A DNA stretch of 64,000 bases from JAEUMD01 sp050250815. GTDB lineage: Bacteria; Pseudomonadota; Alphaproteobacteria; Rhizobiales; Hyphomicrobiaceae. The position numbers were made by a program, and so were the translations under genes. The notes beneath the pieces were generated by a model. That model was not told the origin of the DNA. It ran no database searches and worked only from the letters and a program-made list of their open reading frames with translations. Location of the stretch: contig JBFWNY010000004.1 of the NCBI GenBank assembly GCA_050250815.1, positions 84,352-148,351 on the forward strand. The letters run 5' to 3'. Below are positions 17,539 through 25,928 of this stretch, piece by piece; within the stretch, counting starts at the first letter, position 1, and every line of letters begins with the position of its first letter.

Positions 17539-17565
17539 GACGGCACTTCACGTGGGGATGCCGTC
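17539..17565. terminator. Hairpin between two convergent genes
   Basis: GACGGCA (17539-17545) pairs perfectly with TGCCGTC (17559-17565) across a 13-base loop, in the 53-base gap between the hypothetical gene and chaC, which converge. There is no T-run, so it is at best a weak bidirectional terminator. Confidence 0.35.
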
Positions 17566-17581
17566 CGACTGGCGCATCATC

Positions 17582-18271
17582 TCACGCAGAAAGTTTGCGC
17601 CGGTAGCCGAAGCGCCGCCGCTCTGACGGGCGCATGTGCTTGACGCAGGCGGTCCGCAGCGGAGTCCGCGCTGCCGCGCGGCACGCCACCTCGGCACGCG
17701 GCGACACCTCGCCCGCGCGCGCCCCGCGACTCATCAGTCCACCCAGCGCAACGCCGAGCCGTTCAAGTTCCCTCTCGCGGATGCCGATTTCGGCGAGATG
17801 CCGCAGCGTCGCGATCACGTAGTCGAGATTTACGCCCGACAGCCCGCGGCCGCCGCTGATGATGCGTGCCTGCAGAGCAATCGGCAGGCGCCCGACGTAG
17901 CTCGGATGGGCTCGTTCGACGAGGTAGGCGACAGCCCGCACGCTCGCTCCCCCCTCGATCTCGACCGGCACCCGCCGCTCGCGATAGACGCCGTTGACCT
18001 GTTCGCGCTCACGCAGGTAGTCGAGCGTGGACTCCGCGCGATCGGCCGGCACGCGATAGACGATGCCCTCGCAGACGCCGCCACGATCGAGCCCCAGTAC
18101 GAGGCCCGGCCGCCGCGCCGAGCCGCGATGATGGACGGAGGCGACGCAGAAGCGACGCGAGAAGCCCACGATGCGCGCTCGTCGCGCCTCGATGAACTGA
18201 AAACCCGGCTTCCACATCAGGGAGCCGTAGCCGAAGACCCATAGATCGTGCTCGTCCGCCGCCGTCATCAC
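17582..18271 (-). CDS. Gamma-glutamylcyclotransferase, ChaC type
   Basis: ChaC-type enzymes cleave glutathione to 5-oxoproline and Cys-Gly. The substrate loop YGSLMW is at residues 15-20 and the expected catalytic Glu is in REREQVNGVY near residue 90. The family strand VYRVPADRAE follows the glycine-rich stretch as expected. The 229 residues run about 40 beyond the core and end in a basic tail. It lies 30 bases before tyrC on the same strand. Confidence 0.88.
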   Translation of the reverse strand: MMTAADEHDLWVFGYGSLMWKPGFQFIEARRARIVGFSRRFCVASVHHRGSARRPGLVLGLDRGGVCEGIVYRVPADRAESTLDYLREREQVNGVYRERRVPVEIEGGASVRAVAYLVERAHPSYVGRLPIALQARIISGGRGLSGVNLDYVIATLRHLAEIGIRERELERLGVALGGLMSRGARAGEVSPRAEVACRAAARTPLRTACVKHMRPSERRRFGYRRKLSA

Positions 18272-18301
18272 TTGCCGTCTATGCGCCGACGCCCCCGCTG
18301 G

Positions 18302-19258
18302 TCACGTAGTCTTCTTCGCTGCCGGCGAGCCAGGCCGCCCACGCCCGAAGTCCGGCGCCGCGGTGTCCTGCCCAGCTTCGACGATGCCGCGGCGGATCGC
18401 GCGTGCCTCTGTGAAAACGCGGAACAGCGTATCGCCATCACCATCGCGGATCGCGCGCTCTAGCACCGCGATGTCCTCCGTGAACCGGCCGAGCATGTGC
18501 AGGACGGCCTCGCGGTTGTTGAGGAAGATGTCGCGCCACATCGTCGGATCGGAAGCGGCAATGCGCGTGAAGTCGCGGAAGCCGCCAGCCGAAAACGCGA
18601 TCACCTCCTGATCGGTGACGCGCTTCAAATGCTCGGCGGTATTCACGATGTTGTAGGCGATGAGGTGAGGCAGATGCGAAGTTATGGCGAGCACGAGGTC
18701 GTGGTGCTCGGGTGTCATGATCTCGACCTTGGACCCGAGCCCCTCCCAGAACGTGCGCAGCCGTGCAACCGGCACGTCCGCACAACCGTTGGGCGGCGTC
18801 AGGATGCACCAGCGTCCGTCGAACAGCTCGGCAAAGCCCGAGTCGGGCCCAGAGTGCTCGGTCCCGGCGATCGGATGGGCGGGCACGAAGTGCGCATGCG
18901 CGGGCAAATGCGGGCCCATGTCGGCGACGATAGCGGCCTTGACCGAGCCGACGTCGGAGACGATGGCGCCTGGCTCGAGATGCGGCCCGATCTCTTGCGC
19001 GATCCTTCCGCAGACCCCGACGGGCGTGCATACGATGACGAGATCGGCACCGGCAACCGCCTCAGATGCCGTCGCATAGGCCGCATCGACAAGCCCGAGC
19101 TCGAGCGCACGCGAACGTGTCCGCCCGGTCGCCGACGAGCCGACGATCTCGTTCACGAGCCCGCCGTGCCGCCGCGCCGCGTGGCTGATGGATGAGCCGA
19201 TGAGACCGATGCCGATGAGTGCGAGCCTGCGGAAGCGCGGCGCGGTCTGGGAGCTCAT
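18302..19258 (-). CDS. tyrC: Prephenate/arogenate dehydrogenase
   Basis: The enzyme forms the tyrosine precursor from prephenate or arogenate. The start at 19258 gives 318 residues with the NAD(P)-binding GIGLIGSS near residue 16, SDVGSVKAAI near residue 100, and HPIAGTEHSG near residue 125, all typical of TyrA/TyrC. It overlaps hisC by four bases (ATGA), so the two are translationally coupled. Whether it prefers prephenate or arogenate cannot be read from sequence. Confidence 0.92.
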   Translation of the reverse strand: MSSQTAPRFRRLALIGIGLIGSSISHAARRHGGLVNEIVGSSATGRTRSRALELGLVDAAYATASEAVAGADLVIVCTPVGVCGRIAQEIGPHLEPGAIVSDVGSVKAAIVADMGPHLPAHAHFVPAHPIAGTEHSGPDSGFAELFDGRWCILTPPNGCADVPVARLRTFWEGLGSKVEIMTPEHHDLVLAITSHLPHLIAYNIVNTAEHLKRVTDQEVIAFSAGGFRDFTRIAASDPTMWRDIFLNNREAVLHMLGRFTEDIAVLERAIRDGDGDTLFRVFTEARAIRRGIVEAGQDTAAPDFGRGRPGSPAAKKTT

Positions 19259-20361
19259 GAGCCGCCAGCCCCCATGAACTCGGCGAGCGCCGCCACGACG
19301 CGCCTGTTCTCCTCCTCGGTTCCGATCGTCATACGCAGGCAGTGGCCGAGGCCGTAGGCGCCGACCATGCGCAGGATGATGCCCTTCTGCTTCAGGAACG
19401 CATCGGCGTCGCGCGCGGTGCGGCCCGCGTCGCGCGGAAACGCGATGAGAATGAAATTGGCGACGCTGGGCGTCACGACAAGACCGAGCCCGCCGATCTC
19501 GGCTTCCAGCCACGGCAGCCAGCGCGCGTTGTGCGCCACCGCCTTTTCGACGTGCGCAGAGTCCGCGATCGCGGCAGCACCAGCTGCGATCGCCGGTGCC
19601 GACAGATTGAACGGTCCGCGAATGCGATTGAGGGCGTCGGCGACGGCCGCGGGGCAATAGCCCCAGCCGATGCGCAGTGATGCGAGCCCGTGGATCTTCG
19701 AGAACGTCCTCGTCATCACCGTGTTGTCGGTCGTCGCGACCAGTTCGAGCCCCGCCTCGTAGTCGTTCTTCTGCACGAACTCGGCATATGCGCCGTCGAG
19801 CACCAGCAGGATGTCGGGGCGCAGACCGGCGCGCAGCCGCCTCACTTCATCGATCGGGATGTACGTTCCAGTCGGATTGTTCGGATTGGCGATGAAGACG
19901 ACGCGCGTCTTATCCGTGACGCATGTCAGGATCGCATCGACATCCGTCTTGAGATCACGCTCGGGTGCGACGACCGGCGTCGCGCCGCAGGCCAGAATGG
20001 CTATGCGATAGACCAGGAATCCGTGCTCGGTGTATATCGCCTCGTCGCCCGGCCCGAGATAGGCGTGCGCGAGCATGGTCAGGATCTCGTCCGACCCCGC
20101 ACCACAGACGATGCGGGAAGCATCCAGACCGTAGCGCTGCGCGATCGCGGTGCGAAGCGCTGTCGCCTGTCCATCCGGATAGCGCTCTAGATCGGCGGCC
20201 GCAGCCTTGTATGCCTCGACAGCCTTGGGCGATGGGCCGAGCGGTGTCTCGTTGGACGACAGCTTTGCGGGCTTCACGCCGGACGGCAGCTTGCTCTCGC
20301 CGGGGACGTAGGCCTCGATGTCGAGAACTCCGGGCCGGGGCGTGAGCCGTCTCGTGGTCAT
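19255..20361 (-). CDS. hisC: Histidinol-phosphate aminotransferase
   Basis: This PLP enzyme transaminates histidinol phosphate and often aromatic 2-oxo acids. The 368 residues show SSNETPLGPSP near residue 37, GAGSDEILTML near residue 86, NPNNPTGTYIP near residue 159, and the PLP lysine in RTFSKIHGLASLRIGWG near residue 221. Its coupling to tyrC suggests it also serves aromatic amino acid synthesis, as in related alphaproteobacteria. The other his genes seen here (hisG, hisZ, hisS) are 42 kb away. Confidence 0.94.
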   Translation of the reverse strand: MTTRRLTPRPGVLDIEAYVPGESKLPSGVKPAKLSSNETPLGPSPKAVEAYKAAAADLERYPDGQATALRTAIAQRYGLDASRIVCGAGSDEILTMLAHAYLGPGDEAIYTEHGFLVYRIAILACGATPVVAPERDLKTDVDAILTCVTDKTRVVFIANPNNPTGTYIPIDEVRRLRAGLRPDILLVLDGAYAEFVQKNDYEAGLELVATTDNTVMTRTFSKIHGLASLRIGWGYCPAAVADALNRIRGPFNLSAPAIAAGAAAIADSAHVEKAVAHNARWLPWLEAEIGGLGLVVTPSVANFILIAFPRDAGRTARDADAFLKQKGIILRMVGAYGLGHCLRMTIGTEEENRRVVAALAEFMGAGGS

Positions 20362-20787
20362 GGGTGATTGGTCTTTCGAGCCTGCGGTTGTCGACGACGG
20401 GGCGATTGATAGGCGGTGGAGGCCGCGGAATCAAAGGGAGAAATCGGCCGCATGCGCGCCTGGCCCCCGGTCCGGCGTGGCCTTTGGCCCGCGCCGTGCC
20501 GAACGCCGCACTCTCCACCGTTCGATGGATGCGCGCGAGACCGCCGCGCCTATGATCGCGGCGTGAATGCGCAACCAGGAGCGCGGCCGATGCCGATGTC
20601 GCCACAAGGTTGCAACGCGTGGGAGGTGTTCCGCGCCGTGCGCGCGGCATTGCGCGTTCTGACAGCGCTGCGGCGAGGACCGACGCCGGCTCCGCTCGGC
20701 GCTTCTGCGGACCCGCCCCTGGCGCGCCTGAGACCTGACGGTCCGCGAGCCAACGTCAGGACGCCTCGCACTTGAACTTGCGTGCCC
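20362..20787. other. Divergent intergenic region between hisC and metX
   Basis: About 425 bases before the metX promoter hold no convincing gene; open frames in both directions have no start signals or recognisable products. The hisC promoter should lie near 20365-20450 on the minus strand but no clear boxes were found. Confidence 0.4.
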
Positions 20788-20817
20788 TTGACCCCTCGGC
20801 TCGCCATCCGATATGCA
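20788..20817 (+). promoter_or_regulatory. Predicted promoter of the metX-metW operon
   Basis: TTGACC (20788-20793) and TATGCA (20812-20817) are spaced by 18 bases, a good sigma-70-type pair. Transcription would start near 20824, just before the SAM-II aptamer. Confidence 0.6.
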
Positions 20818-20825
20818 AGGACCTT

Positions 20826-20879
20826 GATCGTGGTGATTTGGCCGGCCGGCTTGCAGCCACGTAAAACAACTCGCTAAAA
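20826..20879 (+). ncRNA. SAM-II riboswitch aptamer
   Basis: The segment carries the conserved SAM-II signature: CGTGGTGATTTG, a GC-rich loop, GGCTTGCAGCCACG and then the pseudoknot strand ending CGCTAAAA. The P1 stem CGTGG (20829-20833) pairs with CCACG (20857-20861). SAM-II aptamers are known mainly from alphaproteobacteria, upstream of methionine genes, where S-adenosylmethionine lowers expression. It lies directly after a predicted promoter and before an intrinsic terminator, upstream of metX. Confidence 0.93.
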
Positions 20880-20890
20880 GGGCCGCGCGA

Positions 20891-20945
20891 AACCGATCCT
20901 CGGTTGGCCGGCCTGACATTGGCGGGCACATGGGATCGGTTTTTT
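20891..20945 (+). terminator. Intrinsic terminator downstream of the SAM-II aptamer
   Basis: AACCGATCC (20891-20899) pairs perfectly with GGATCGGTT (20933-20941), followed by more T residues to 20945. The 5' arm can instead form a small hairpin, AACCGA (20891-20896) with TCGGTT (20900-20905), which excludes the terminator. This looks like a ligand-controlled choice between two structures. Confidence 0.75.
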
Positions 20946-20995
20946 GTTGCGCCGCTCCTGTAACTCCCGCCGGGTAGCCACTGGAGCCAGGCCAC

Positions 20996-22246
20996 GTGCA
21001 GACGGGTGCTTCTTCCAAACCGGACGAGAACACGGAGGCGGGTGCTGCACCAGCGCCCTCGACGTCCGCCGCCGCAAGCCCGAAAGACCGCGATCCCTAC
21101 CGCCGGTTCCAGGAGGCGATCACTCCGTCGAGCCAAGTCGTTCAGTTCTCCGACCGGCCGCTAACACTGGACGGAGGATCGGAGCTTTCCCAATTCCAGA
21201 TTGCTTACGAGACCTGGGGCACGCTCAATGCGGACAAGTCGAACGCCGTGCTCGTCTGCCACGCCCTGACCGGCGACCAGTATGTGGTCGGCACCAATCC
21301 GGTGACCAAGAAGCCGGGCTGGTGGGAGACGCTGATCGGCAAAGGCAAGCCGATCGATACAGACCGCTTCTTCGTCATCTGCTCCAACATCCTGGGCGGC
21401 TGCATGGGCTCCACAGGCCCCGCCTCGACCAGCCCTCGAACCGGCAAACCCTACGGCCTCGACTTCCCCGTCATCACCATCGGCGACATGGTGGAGGCTC
21501 AGGTACGGCTCATAGACCACCTGGGCATCGAGAAGCTGTTCGCGGTGGTCGGCGGCTCGATGGGTGGCATGCAGGTGCTGGAATGGTGCGCGCGACATAA
21601 GAAGCGGGTGTTCGCCGCCATGCCGATCGCGACCGCCGCCTGGCACTCCTCGCAGAACATCGCCTTTCACGAGGTCGGCCGCCAGGCGGTGATGGCCGAT
21701 CCCGACTGGTGCCGTGGCGACTACCATGCGCAGGGCAAGATCCCGCGCAACGGATTGGCGGTCGCTCGCATGGCCGCGCATATCACCTATCTGTCGGAGG
21801 AAGCGCTGCACGAGAAGTTCGGCCGCAACCTGCAGAACCGCGCCGCGCGCACCTTCTCCTTCGACGCCGACTTCCAGGTGGAAAGCTATTTGCGCCACCA
21901 GGGCTCCACGTTCGTCGATCGTTTCGACGCCAACAGCTACCTCTACATCACGCGCGCGATGGACTACTTCGACCTCGCCGCCGAGCACGGCGACGTGCTG
22001 GCCAACGCCTTCACCGGCACGGACACGCGCTTCCTCGTCGTGTCCTTCACATCCGACTGGCTCTATCCGACGCGCGAGAGCCGCGAGATCGTGCAGGCGT
22101 TGAACGCGGTCGCCGCCAACGTTTCGTTCGTCGAGATCGACAGCACGAAAGGCCACGACGCGTTTCTGCTTGAGGAGCCGGAGTTCTTCGCCACAGTGCG
22201 CGGCTTCATCAAGGCCGCGGCCCAACATCGGGGGCTCAGGCCATGA
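20996..22246 (+). CDS. metX: Homoserine O-acetyltransferase
   Basis: MetX acylates homoserine in methionine synthesis and is an alpha/beta hydrolase. The nucleophile elbow GGSMGGMQ places Ser188; the Asp and His of the triad fall in FTSDWLYP and KGHDAFL near the C-terminus. CHALTGDQY near residue 88 is a family hallmark. The start is GTG at 20996 with GGAG nine bases upstream, giving 416 residues including a low-complexity N-terminus of about 35. Controlled by the SAM-II riboswitch. Stop overlaps the metW start by four bases. Confidence 0.95.
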   Translation: MQTGASSKPDENTEAGAAPAPSTSAAASPKDRDPYRRFQEAITPSSQVVQFSDRPLTLDGGSELSQFQIAYETWGTLNADKSNAVLVCHALTGDQYVVGTNPVTKKPGWWETLIGKGKPIDTDRFFVICSNILGGCMGSTGPASTSPRTGKPYGLDFPVITIGDMVEAQVRLIDHLGIEKLFAVVGGSMGGMQVLEWCARHKKRVFAAMPIATAAWHSSQNIAFHEVGRQAVMADPDWCRGDYHAQGKIPRNGLAVARMAAHITYLSEEALHEKFGRNLQNRAARTFSFDADFQVESYLRHQGSTFVDRFDANSYLYITRAMDYFDLAAEHGDVLANAFTGTDTRFLVVSFTSDWLYPTRESREIVQALNAVAANVSFVEIDSTKGHDAFLLEEPEFFATVRGFIKAAAQHRGLRP

Positions 22247-22920
22247 GCACGAGCACGACCGCTTCGGGTCGGACCTCTGCCGAAATGGGGCAGCGCACGT
22301 CGGCGGCAGCGCCGGCGCAGCAGCGGCTCGATCACCTGCTGATCGCTGAAATGGTTGCGCCGGGCGCGCGCGTGCTCGACGTCGGCTGCGGCGACGGCGC
22401 ACTGCTGCAGTTGCTGACCGAGACGCGTGGCGTCGACGGCCGGGGCGTGGAATTGTCGCGCGAACGCGTCAATGCCTGCGTGGCGCGCGGCCTGTCGGTC
22501 ATCCAGGGCGACGCCGACCGCGACCTCGACGACTACCCCGACGACGCCTTCGACTACGCGATCCTGAGCCTCACCATCCAGGCGACGCGCCAGCCCAAGA
22601 CGGTGCTGGAGAACCTGCTCCGCATCGGCCGCCGGGCCATCGTCTCGTTCCCCAACTTCGGCCACTGGCGCATCCGCACCTACCTGCTGATAAGGGGGCG
22701 CATGCCCATGACGCCCAACCTGCCGGAGCCATGGTACGCGAGCCCCGACGCGCACCTTTGCACGATCCGTGACTTTGCCGATCTGGTGAAGCTCGTCGAT
22801 GCCCATGTCGAGGACGCGTTCTCATTCAACGCGCGCGGCAAGCGGCTGGGGATCAAGCAATCGATCTGGCTTCAGAACCTGCTCGGCGAGAAAGCGGTGT
22901 TTCTGCTGAAGGGGCGTTGA
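22243..22920 (+). CDS. metW: Methionine biosynthesis protein MetW
   Basis: MetW is a methyltransferase-like partner of MetX that is required for its activity in several bacteria. The 225 residues contain the SAM-binding-type motif LDVGCGDGALLQLL near residue 46, the family segments GVELSRERVNACVARGLSVIQGDAD and YAILSLTIQATRQP, and IVSFPNFGHWRIR near residue 128. It is coupled to metX by an ATGA overlap and so shares the riboswitch. Confidence 0.94.
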   Translation: MSTSTTASGRTSAEMGQRTSAAAPAQQRLDHLLIAEMVAPGARVLDVGCGDGALLQLLTETRGVDGRGVELSRERVNACVARGLSVIQGDADRDLDDYPDDAFDYAILSLTIQATRQPKTVLENLLRIGRRAIVSFPNFGHWRIRTYLLIRGRMPMTPNLPEPWYASPDAHLCTIRDFADLVKLVDAHVEDAFSFNARGKRLGIKQSIWLQNLLGEKAVFLLKGR

Positions 22921-23338
22921 GGGCCGGATATGGACCGTCCCCAGGCCGAAAGCAGCCGTGGCGCCGGCCCGGCTTTCGGACCACCGGACCACGGGCTGCA
23001 TTGCGTGATTGGCTGAAGAGCAGCGGCACCCAACCCGTGATCCCGCTCCGCTCGAACCGCAAGGTGCTGCGCTACGATAAGAAACTCTATCGCGAGCCCA
23101 ACCAGAACGAGCACAGCTTCGGACGGCTCAAGGACTTCCGCCGCATCGCCTCCCGCTTCGACCGCAACGTGAAGGACTTCATGGTAGGGACGGGCCTTTG
23201 CCCGACGCCCCTTGGACGCTGGAACTCTTGCGCGTTCGGAGTCTCTGAGGCGCACCCATACGCTCAGGCGTCGATGGGCCAGCAACACGTGTTGCCGGTG
23301 ACATGCTGCAGTCGCTGGCCAGCGATTGATCGACGACC
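22921..23338. other. Intergenic region around the transposase remnant
   Basis: Apart from the IS5 fragment at 23001-23183 there is no credible gene here. The flanks show no clear inverted terminal repeats and no terminator for the convergent metW and kinase genes. Confidence 0.4.
23001..23183 (+). mobile_element. IS5-family transposase remnant
   Basis: About 60 codons encode LRDWLKSSGTQPVIPLRSNR, KKLYREPNQNEHSFGRLKDF and RRIASRFDRN, the C-terminal part of an IS5-type DDE transposase; the NEHSFGRLKDFRRIA helix contains the catalytic Glu. Nothing of the N-terminal half or the ends could be found. It lies in the gap between metW and the kinase gene, marking a past insertion at the border of the accessory region. 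Confidence 0.75.
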
Positions 23339-25285
23339 CTAACGCTCGCCGTCCCGCAGTGCGTCGAACCGGGCGCGTTCTCTGCGCTGCTCGGCCTCGC
23401 GCAGACGGCGCTCGTACTCGCGTTCCTGTTCGGACTTCTGCGCCCTGGACGCGCGTTCAGCCTCGAGCTGATCGCGCCGGCGCCGCTCGGCTGCAGCCCT
23501 TGCTCGGGCCTCGGCCTCGGCTTCGGCGGCCTTGCGATCCGCTTCCGCCTTGGCCGCCGCTTCGGCAGACTTGCGATCAGCTTCTGCCTTGGCCGCTGCT
23601 GCCGCAGCCTTGCGATCAGCTTCCGCCTTGGCCGCTGCTTCGGCAGCCTTGCGATCAGCTTCTGCCTTGGCCGCTGCTGCCGCAGCCTTGCGATCGGCCT
23701 CCGCCTTGGCCGCTGCTTCGGCAGCCTTGCGGTCGGCTTCCGCCTTGGCGGCCGCTGCCGCAGCCTTGCGATCGGCCTCCGTCTTGGCGGCCGCTTCGGC
23801 AGCCTTGCGATCGGCCTCCGTCTTGGCGGCCGCTTCGGCAGCCTTGCGATCAGCTTCCGCCTTGGCTGCTGCTTCGGCAGCCTTGCGATCGGCCTCCGCC
23901 TTGGCTGCTGCTTCGGCAGCCTTGCGATCGGCTTCCGCCTTGGCGCGCGCCTCGGCTTCAATCTGCGGCGCGTCTTCGCCGTAGGGTGCGGCGTCGCGCA
24001 GAACTGGCGACGACGGCTTTTGCAGCCAAAGCACGACGAGCAGCACGATGCCGGCGGCGATGAGCGCCACGCCGGTCATCAGGTATCTACCGGCCCGCGC
24101 AGAGGCAGCGCCATCGTCCTCGCCCGACCCGGTAAGGACGGTGGCCGAGCCCCGCGTCCGTCTGCCGGTCCGCCCGGACGTCGTGACGGCGTTATCCGTC
24201 CCCGCGAGACGCTCCGTCGAAGTCTGTCGACGCGCCTCGCGCCGGCCGCCGGTACCCGCTCCACCGCCCGAGCCCGACCCGCCGGTAGTCGTCAGTGGCG
24301 CTTCGTCAGCTAGGCGCCGGAAGGGAACGGCTGGATCGATCGTGGTTGGCGGCGATGTCGCGGGCGCCTCGTTGGCATCTACGGTCTGGCGGCGCTTACC
24401 CTGGCCCGCCATCAGCTCCTTTCGCCATTGACGGACCGACTGCGGCCGGTCCGCCGGCATGATCGCAAGCGCCTTGTCGAGCGCGGCGAGGAAATCCGGC
24501 CGATAGCCTTCGGCGCCCGCCACCTGCGTTGCACTGACATAGCGGTCGTCGATCGCGCGCTTGGTCGATTCCGGAGGGGCGGCGCCGGTCAGCGCCTTGT
24601 AGGCCGTGGCGGCCAGTCCGTAGATGTCGGACCAGGGCCCTTGGAGGCTGGCATCGGTGGCGTAGGATTCGCTTGGCGAATATCCCTTGGAGACCATCGC
24701 ACCCCAAACCTCGGACGTGTTGGAACCTCGCGCCTGGGCGGCGGCACCGAAGTCCAGCAGCACGGGACAATTGTCGACCGCACGGATGTAGATGTTGGCG
24801 GGCTTGATGTCGCGATGCAGGATGCCTGCGCCGTGCACGACCTCGAGCGCATCGAGCAGCGGCGGCAGGAGCGTATCGAACTCCGCCTGGGTCGGCGGCC
24901 GCTGCAGGCCCTTGAGCCAGGCGTCCATGTTGGAGCCGCGCACGAATTCCAGCACGATGTAGGCGGTGCCATTCGCTTTGAACACCCGGAAGACGCGCAC
25001 GACGCTCGGATGCCGGAACTTGGCCAGCGTCTTGGCTTCGCGCACGAACCGGCGCATCGCCCACTGGAACTGCTCGTCCCGGTCGGCGGTCCTGACATGC
25101 ACGTGGTCGCCGTCGCCGCGCACGGCGAGACCCGAGGGGAAGAACTCCTTGATCGCCACGTCGCGGCCCAGCGAATTGTCGTGGGCGAGATACGTGTTGG
25201 CGAACCCGCCACTGCCGAGCAGATCGAGAATCTTGAATTCGTCGAGCAGGACCGTATCGGGGGCGAGTGTCTGCTTGTGTCCCAT
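23339..25285 (-). CDS. Membrane-anchored Ser/Thr protein kinase with a TolA-like repeat tail
   Basis: The start at 25285 gives 648 residues. Residues about 15-300 are a Hanks-type kinase: Gly-rich loop LLGSGGFANTYLA, Lys46 in VAIKEFF, the catalytic Asp159 in LHRDIKPAN and DFG at 178-180. A Ser/Thr/Pro-rich juxtamembrane linker follows, then one membrane helix at about residues 400-425. Outside the membrane are about 145 residues of 11 tandem copies of a 13-residue Ala/Lys/Glu/Asp/Arg unit and a charged Arg/Glu-rich end. The tail resembles the TolA helical domain and could span the periplasm. All catalytic residues are present. Next to a peptidoglycan-binding protein. Confidence 0.9.
   Translation of the reverse strand: MGHKQTLAPDTVLLDEFKILDLLGSGGFANTYLAHDNSLGRDVAIKEFFPSGLAVRGDGDHVHVRTADRDEQFQWAMRRFVREAKTLAKFRHPSVVRVFRVFKANGTAYIVLEFVRGSNMDAWLKGLQRPPTQAEFDTLLPPLLDALEVVHGAGILHRDIKPANIYIRAVDNCPVLLDFGAAAQARGSNTSEVWGAMVSKGYSPSESYATDASLQGPWSDIYGLAATAYKALTGAAPPESTKRAIDDRYVSATQVAGAEGYRPDFLAALDKALAIMPADRPQSVRQWRKELMAGQGKRRQTVDANEAPATSPPTTIDPAVPFRRLADEAPLTTTGGSGSGGGAGTGGRREARRQTSTERLAGTDNAVTTSGRTGRRTRGSATVLTGSGEDDGAASARAGRYLMTGVALIAAGIVLLVVLWLQKPSSPVLRDAAPYGEDAPQIEAEARAKAEADRKAAEAAAKAEADRKAAEAAAKAEADRKAAEAAAKTEADRKAAEAAAKTEADRKAAAAAAKAEADRKAAEAAAKAEADRKAAAAAAKAEADRKAAEAAAKAEADRKAAAAAAKAEADRKSAEAAAKAEADRKAAEAEAEARARAAAERRRRDQLEAERASRAQKSEQEREYERRLREAEQRRERARFDALRDGER
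23517..23945 (-). repeat. Eleven 39-bp tandem repeats inside the kinase gene
   Basis: The unit encodes KAEADRKAAEAAA with few changes: Thr for Ala in two copies, Ala for Glu in three and Ser for Ala in one. Copies differ mostly at silent positions, so the array has diverged since it formed, but it could still vary in copy number. Confidence 0.85.
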
Positions 25286-25547
25286 GGGTCCCGTCAGGCG
25301 ATCAGCACGCGCATTGTCCCTTATCCTGCACACAGGCGAGGAGGATGTGAGGCAGCGTCCACAGGTCACCTACGTGAGGCATACCGGAAAGGATCGCCGC
25401 GCCACATCCAGAACGGCTGGCCGTGCGTTCCGCCAGTATCGCGGAATTCCTTGCCAATTCGCTGTTCCGCGCGAGACATAGGAAATTTGGTCCCGCAGGA
25501 AGCGGAGCCGCCACCCGAGGAACGGGCAACGAACCGGCCGGCCGGGC

Positions 25548-25883
25548 TCAGCGCCCGGCGGCGAGTTCCGGACTGCCCAGCGCGAACAGGAGCTGATTGT
25601 CGGCCGTCCCGGTTGGCTTCATGCCATAGCGCTCCTGGAACGTCTTGATAGCCGCAATCGTCCTCTCCCCGACGATGCCGTCGATTGGACCCGGATCGAT
25701 CGCCTTCTGCTGCAACTTGCGCTGGACGGTGCGGATCGCATCGGCGCCAAGTGTCGGAATGGCGGCCATGTCGAGTTCGGTGAGCGGTGTTCCGCTCTCG
25801 GGCGCCTGCGCCAGGACGGGCGTTCCCAGCAATACTGCGCAGGCGGCAGCGAGGGAGAGCGTGGTTTTGGCGGTCATCGTCAT
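25548..25883 (-). CDS. Exported peptidoglycan-binding domain protein
   Basis: A signal peptide (about residues 1-26, ending VLAQ) precedes a short linker and one PG_binding_1 domain at about residues 50-105, shown by IRTVQRKLQQKAIDPGPIDGIVGERTIAAI and FQERYG. The 111 residues contain no catalytic domain, so it probably only binds the wall. It is upstream of, and on the same strand as, the kinase gene, with 262 bases between them. Confidence 0.85.
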   Translation of the reverse strand: MTMTAKTTLSLAAACAVLLGTPVLAQAPESGTPLTELDMAAIPTLGADAIRTVQRKLQQKAIDPGPIDGIVGERTIAAIKTFQERYGMKPTGTADNQLLFALGSPELAAGR

Positions 25884-25928
25884 TCCTCGGCGCGGACAGG
25901 GCCAGAAGCGGAAGGCCCGGAACTATGG

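Noticed and set aside
20416..20775. Possible small gene between hisC and metX
   Set aside because: No ribosome binding site and an Arg/Pro/Ala-rich product typical of random GC-rich sequence.
23517..23945. Regular repeats that could be taken for a CRISPR array
   Set aside because: The units are contiguous, in frame and encode a regular Ala/Lys/Glu repeat; there are no unique spacers and no cas genes.
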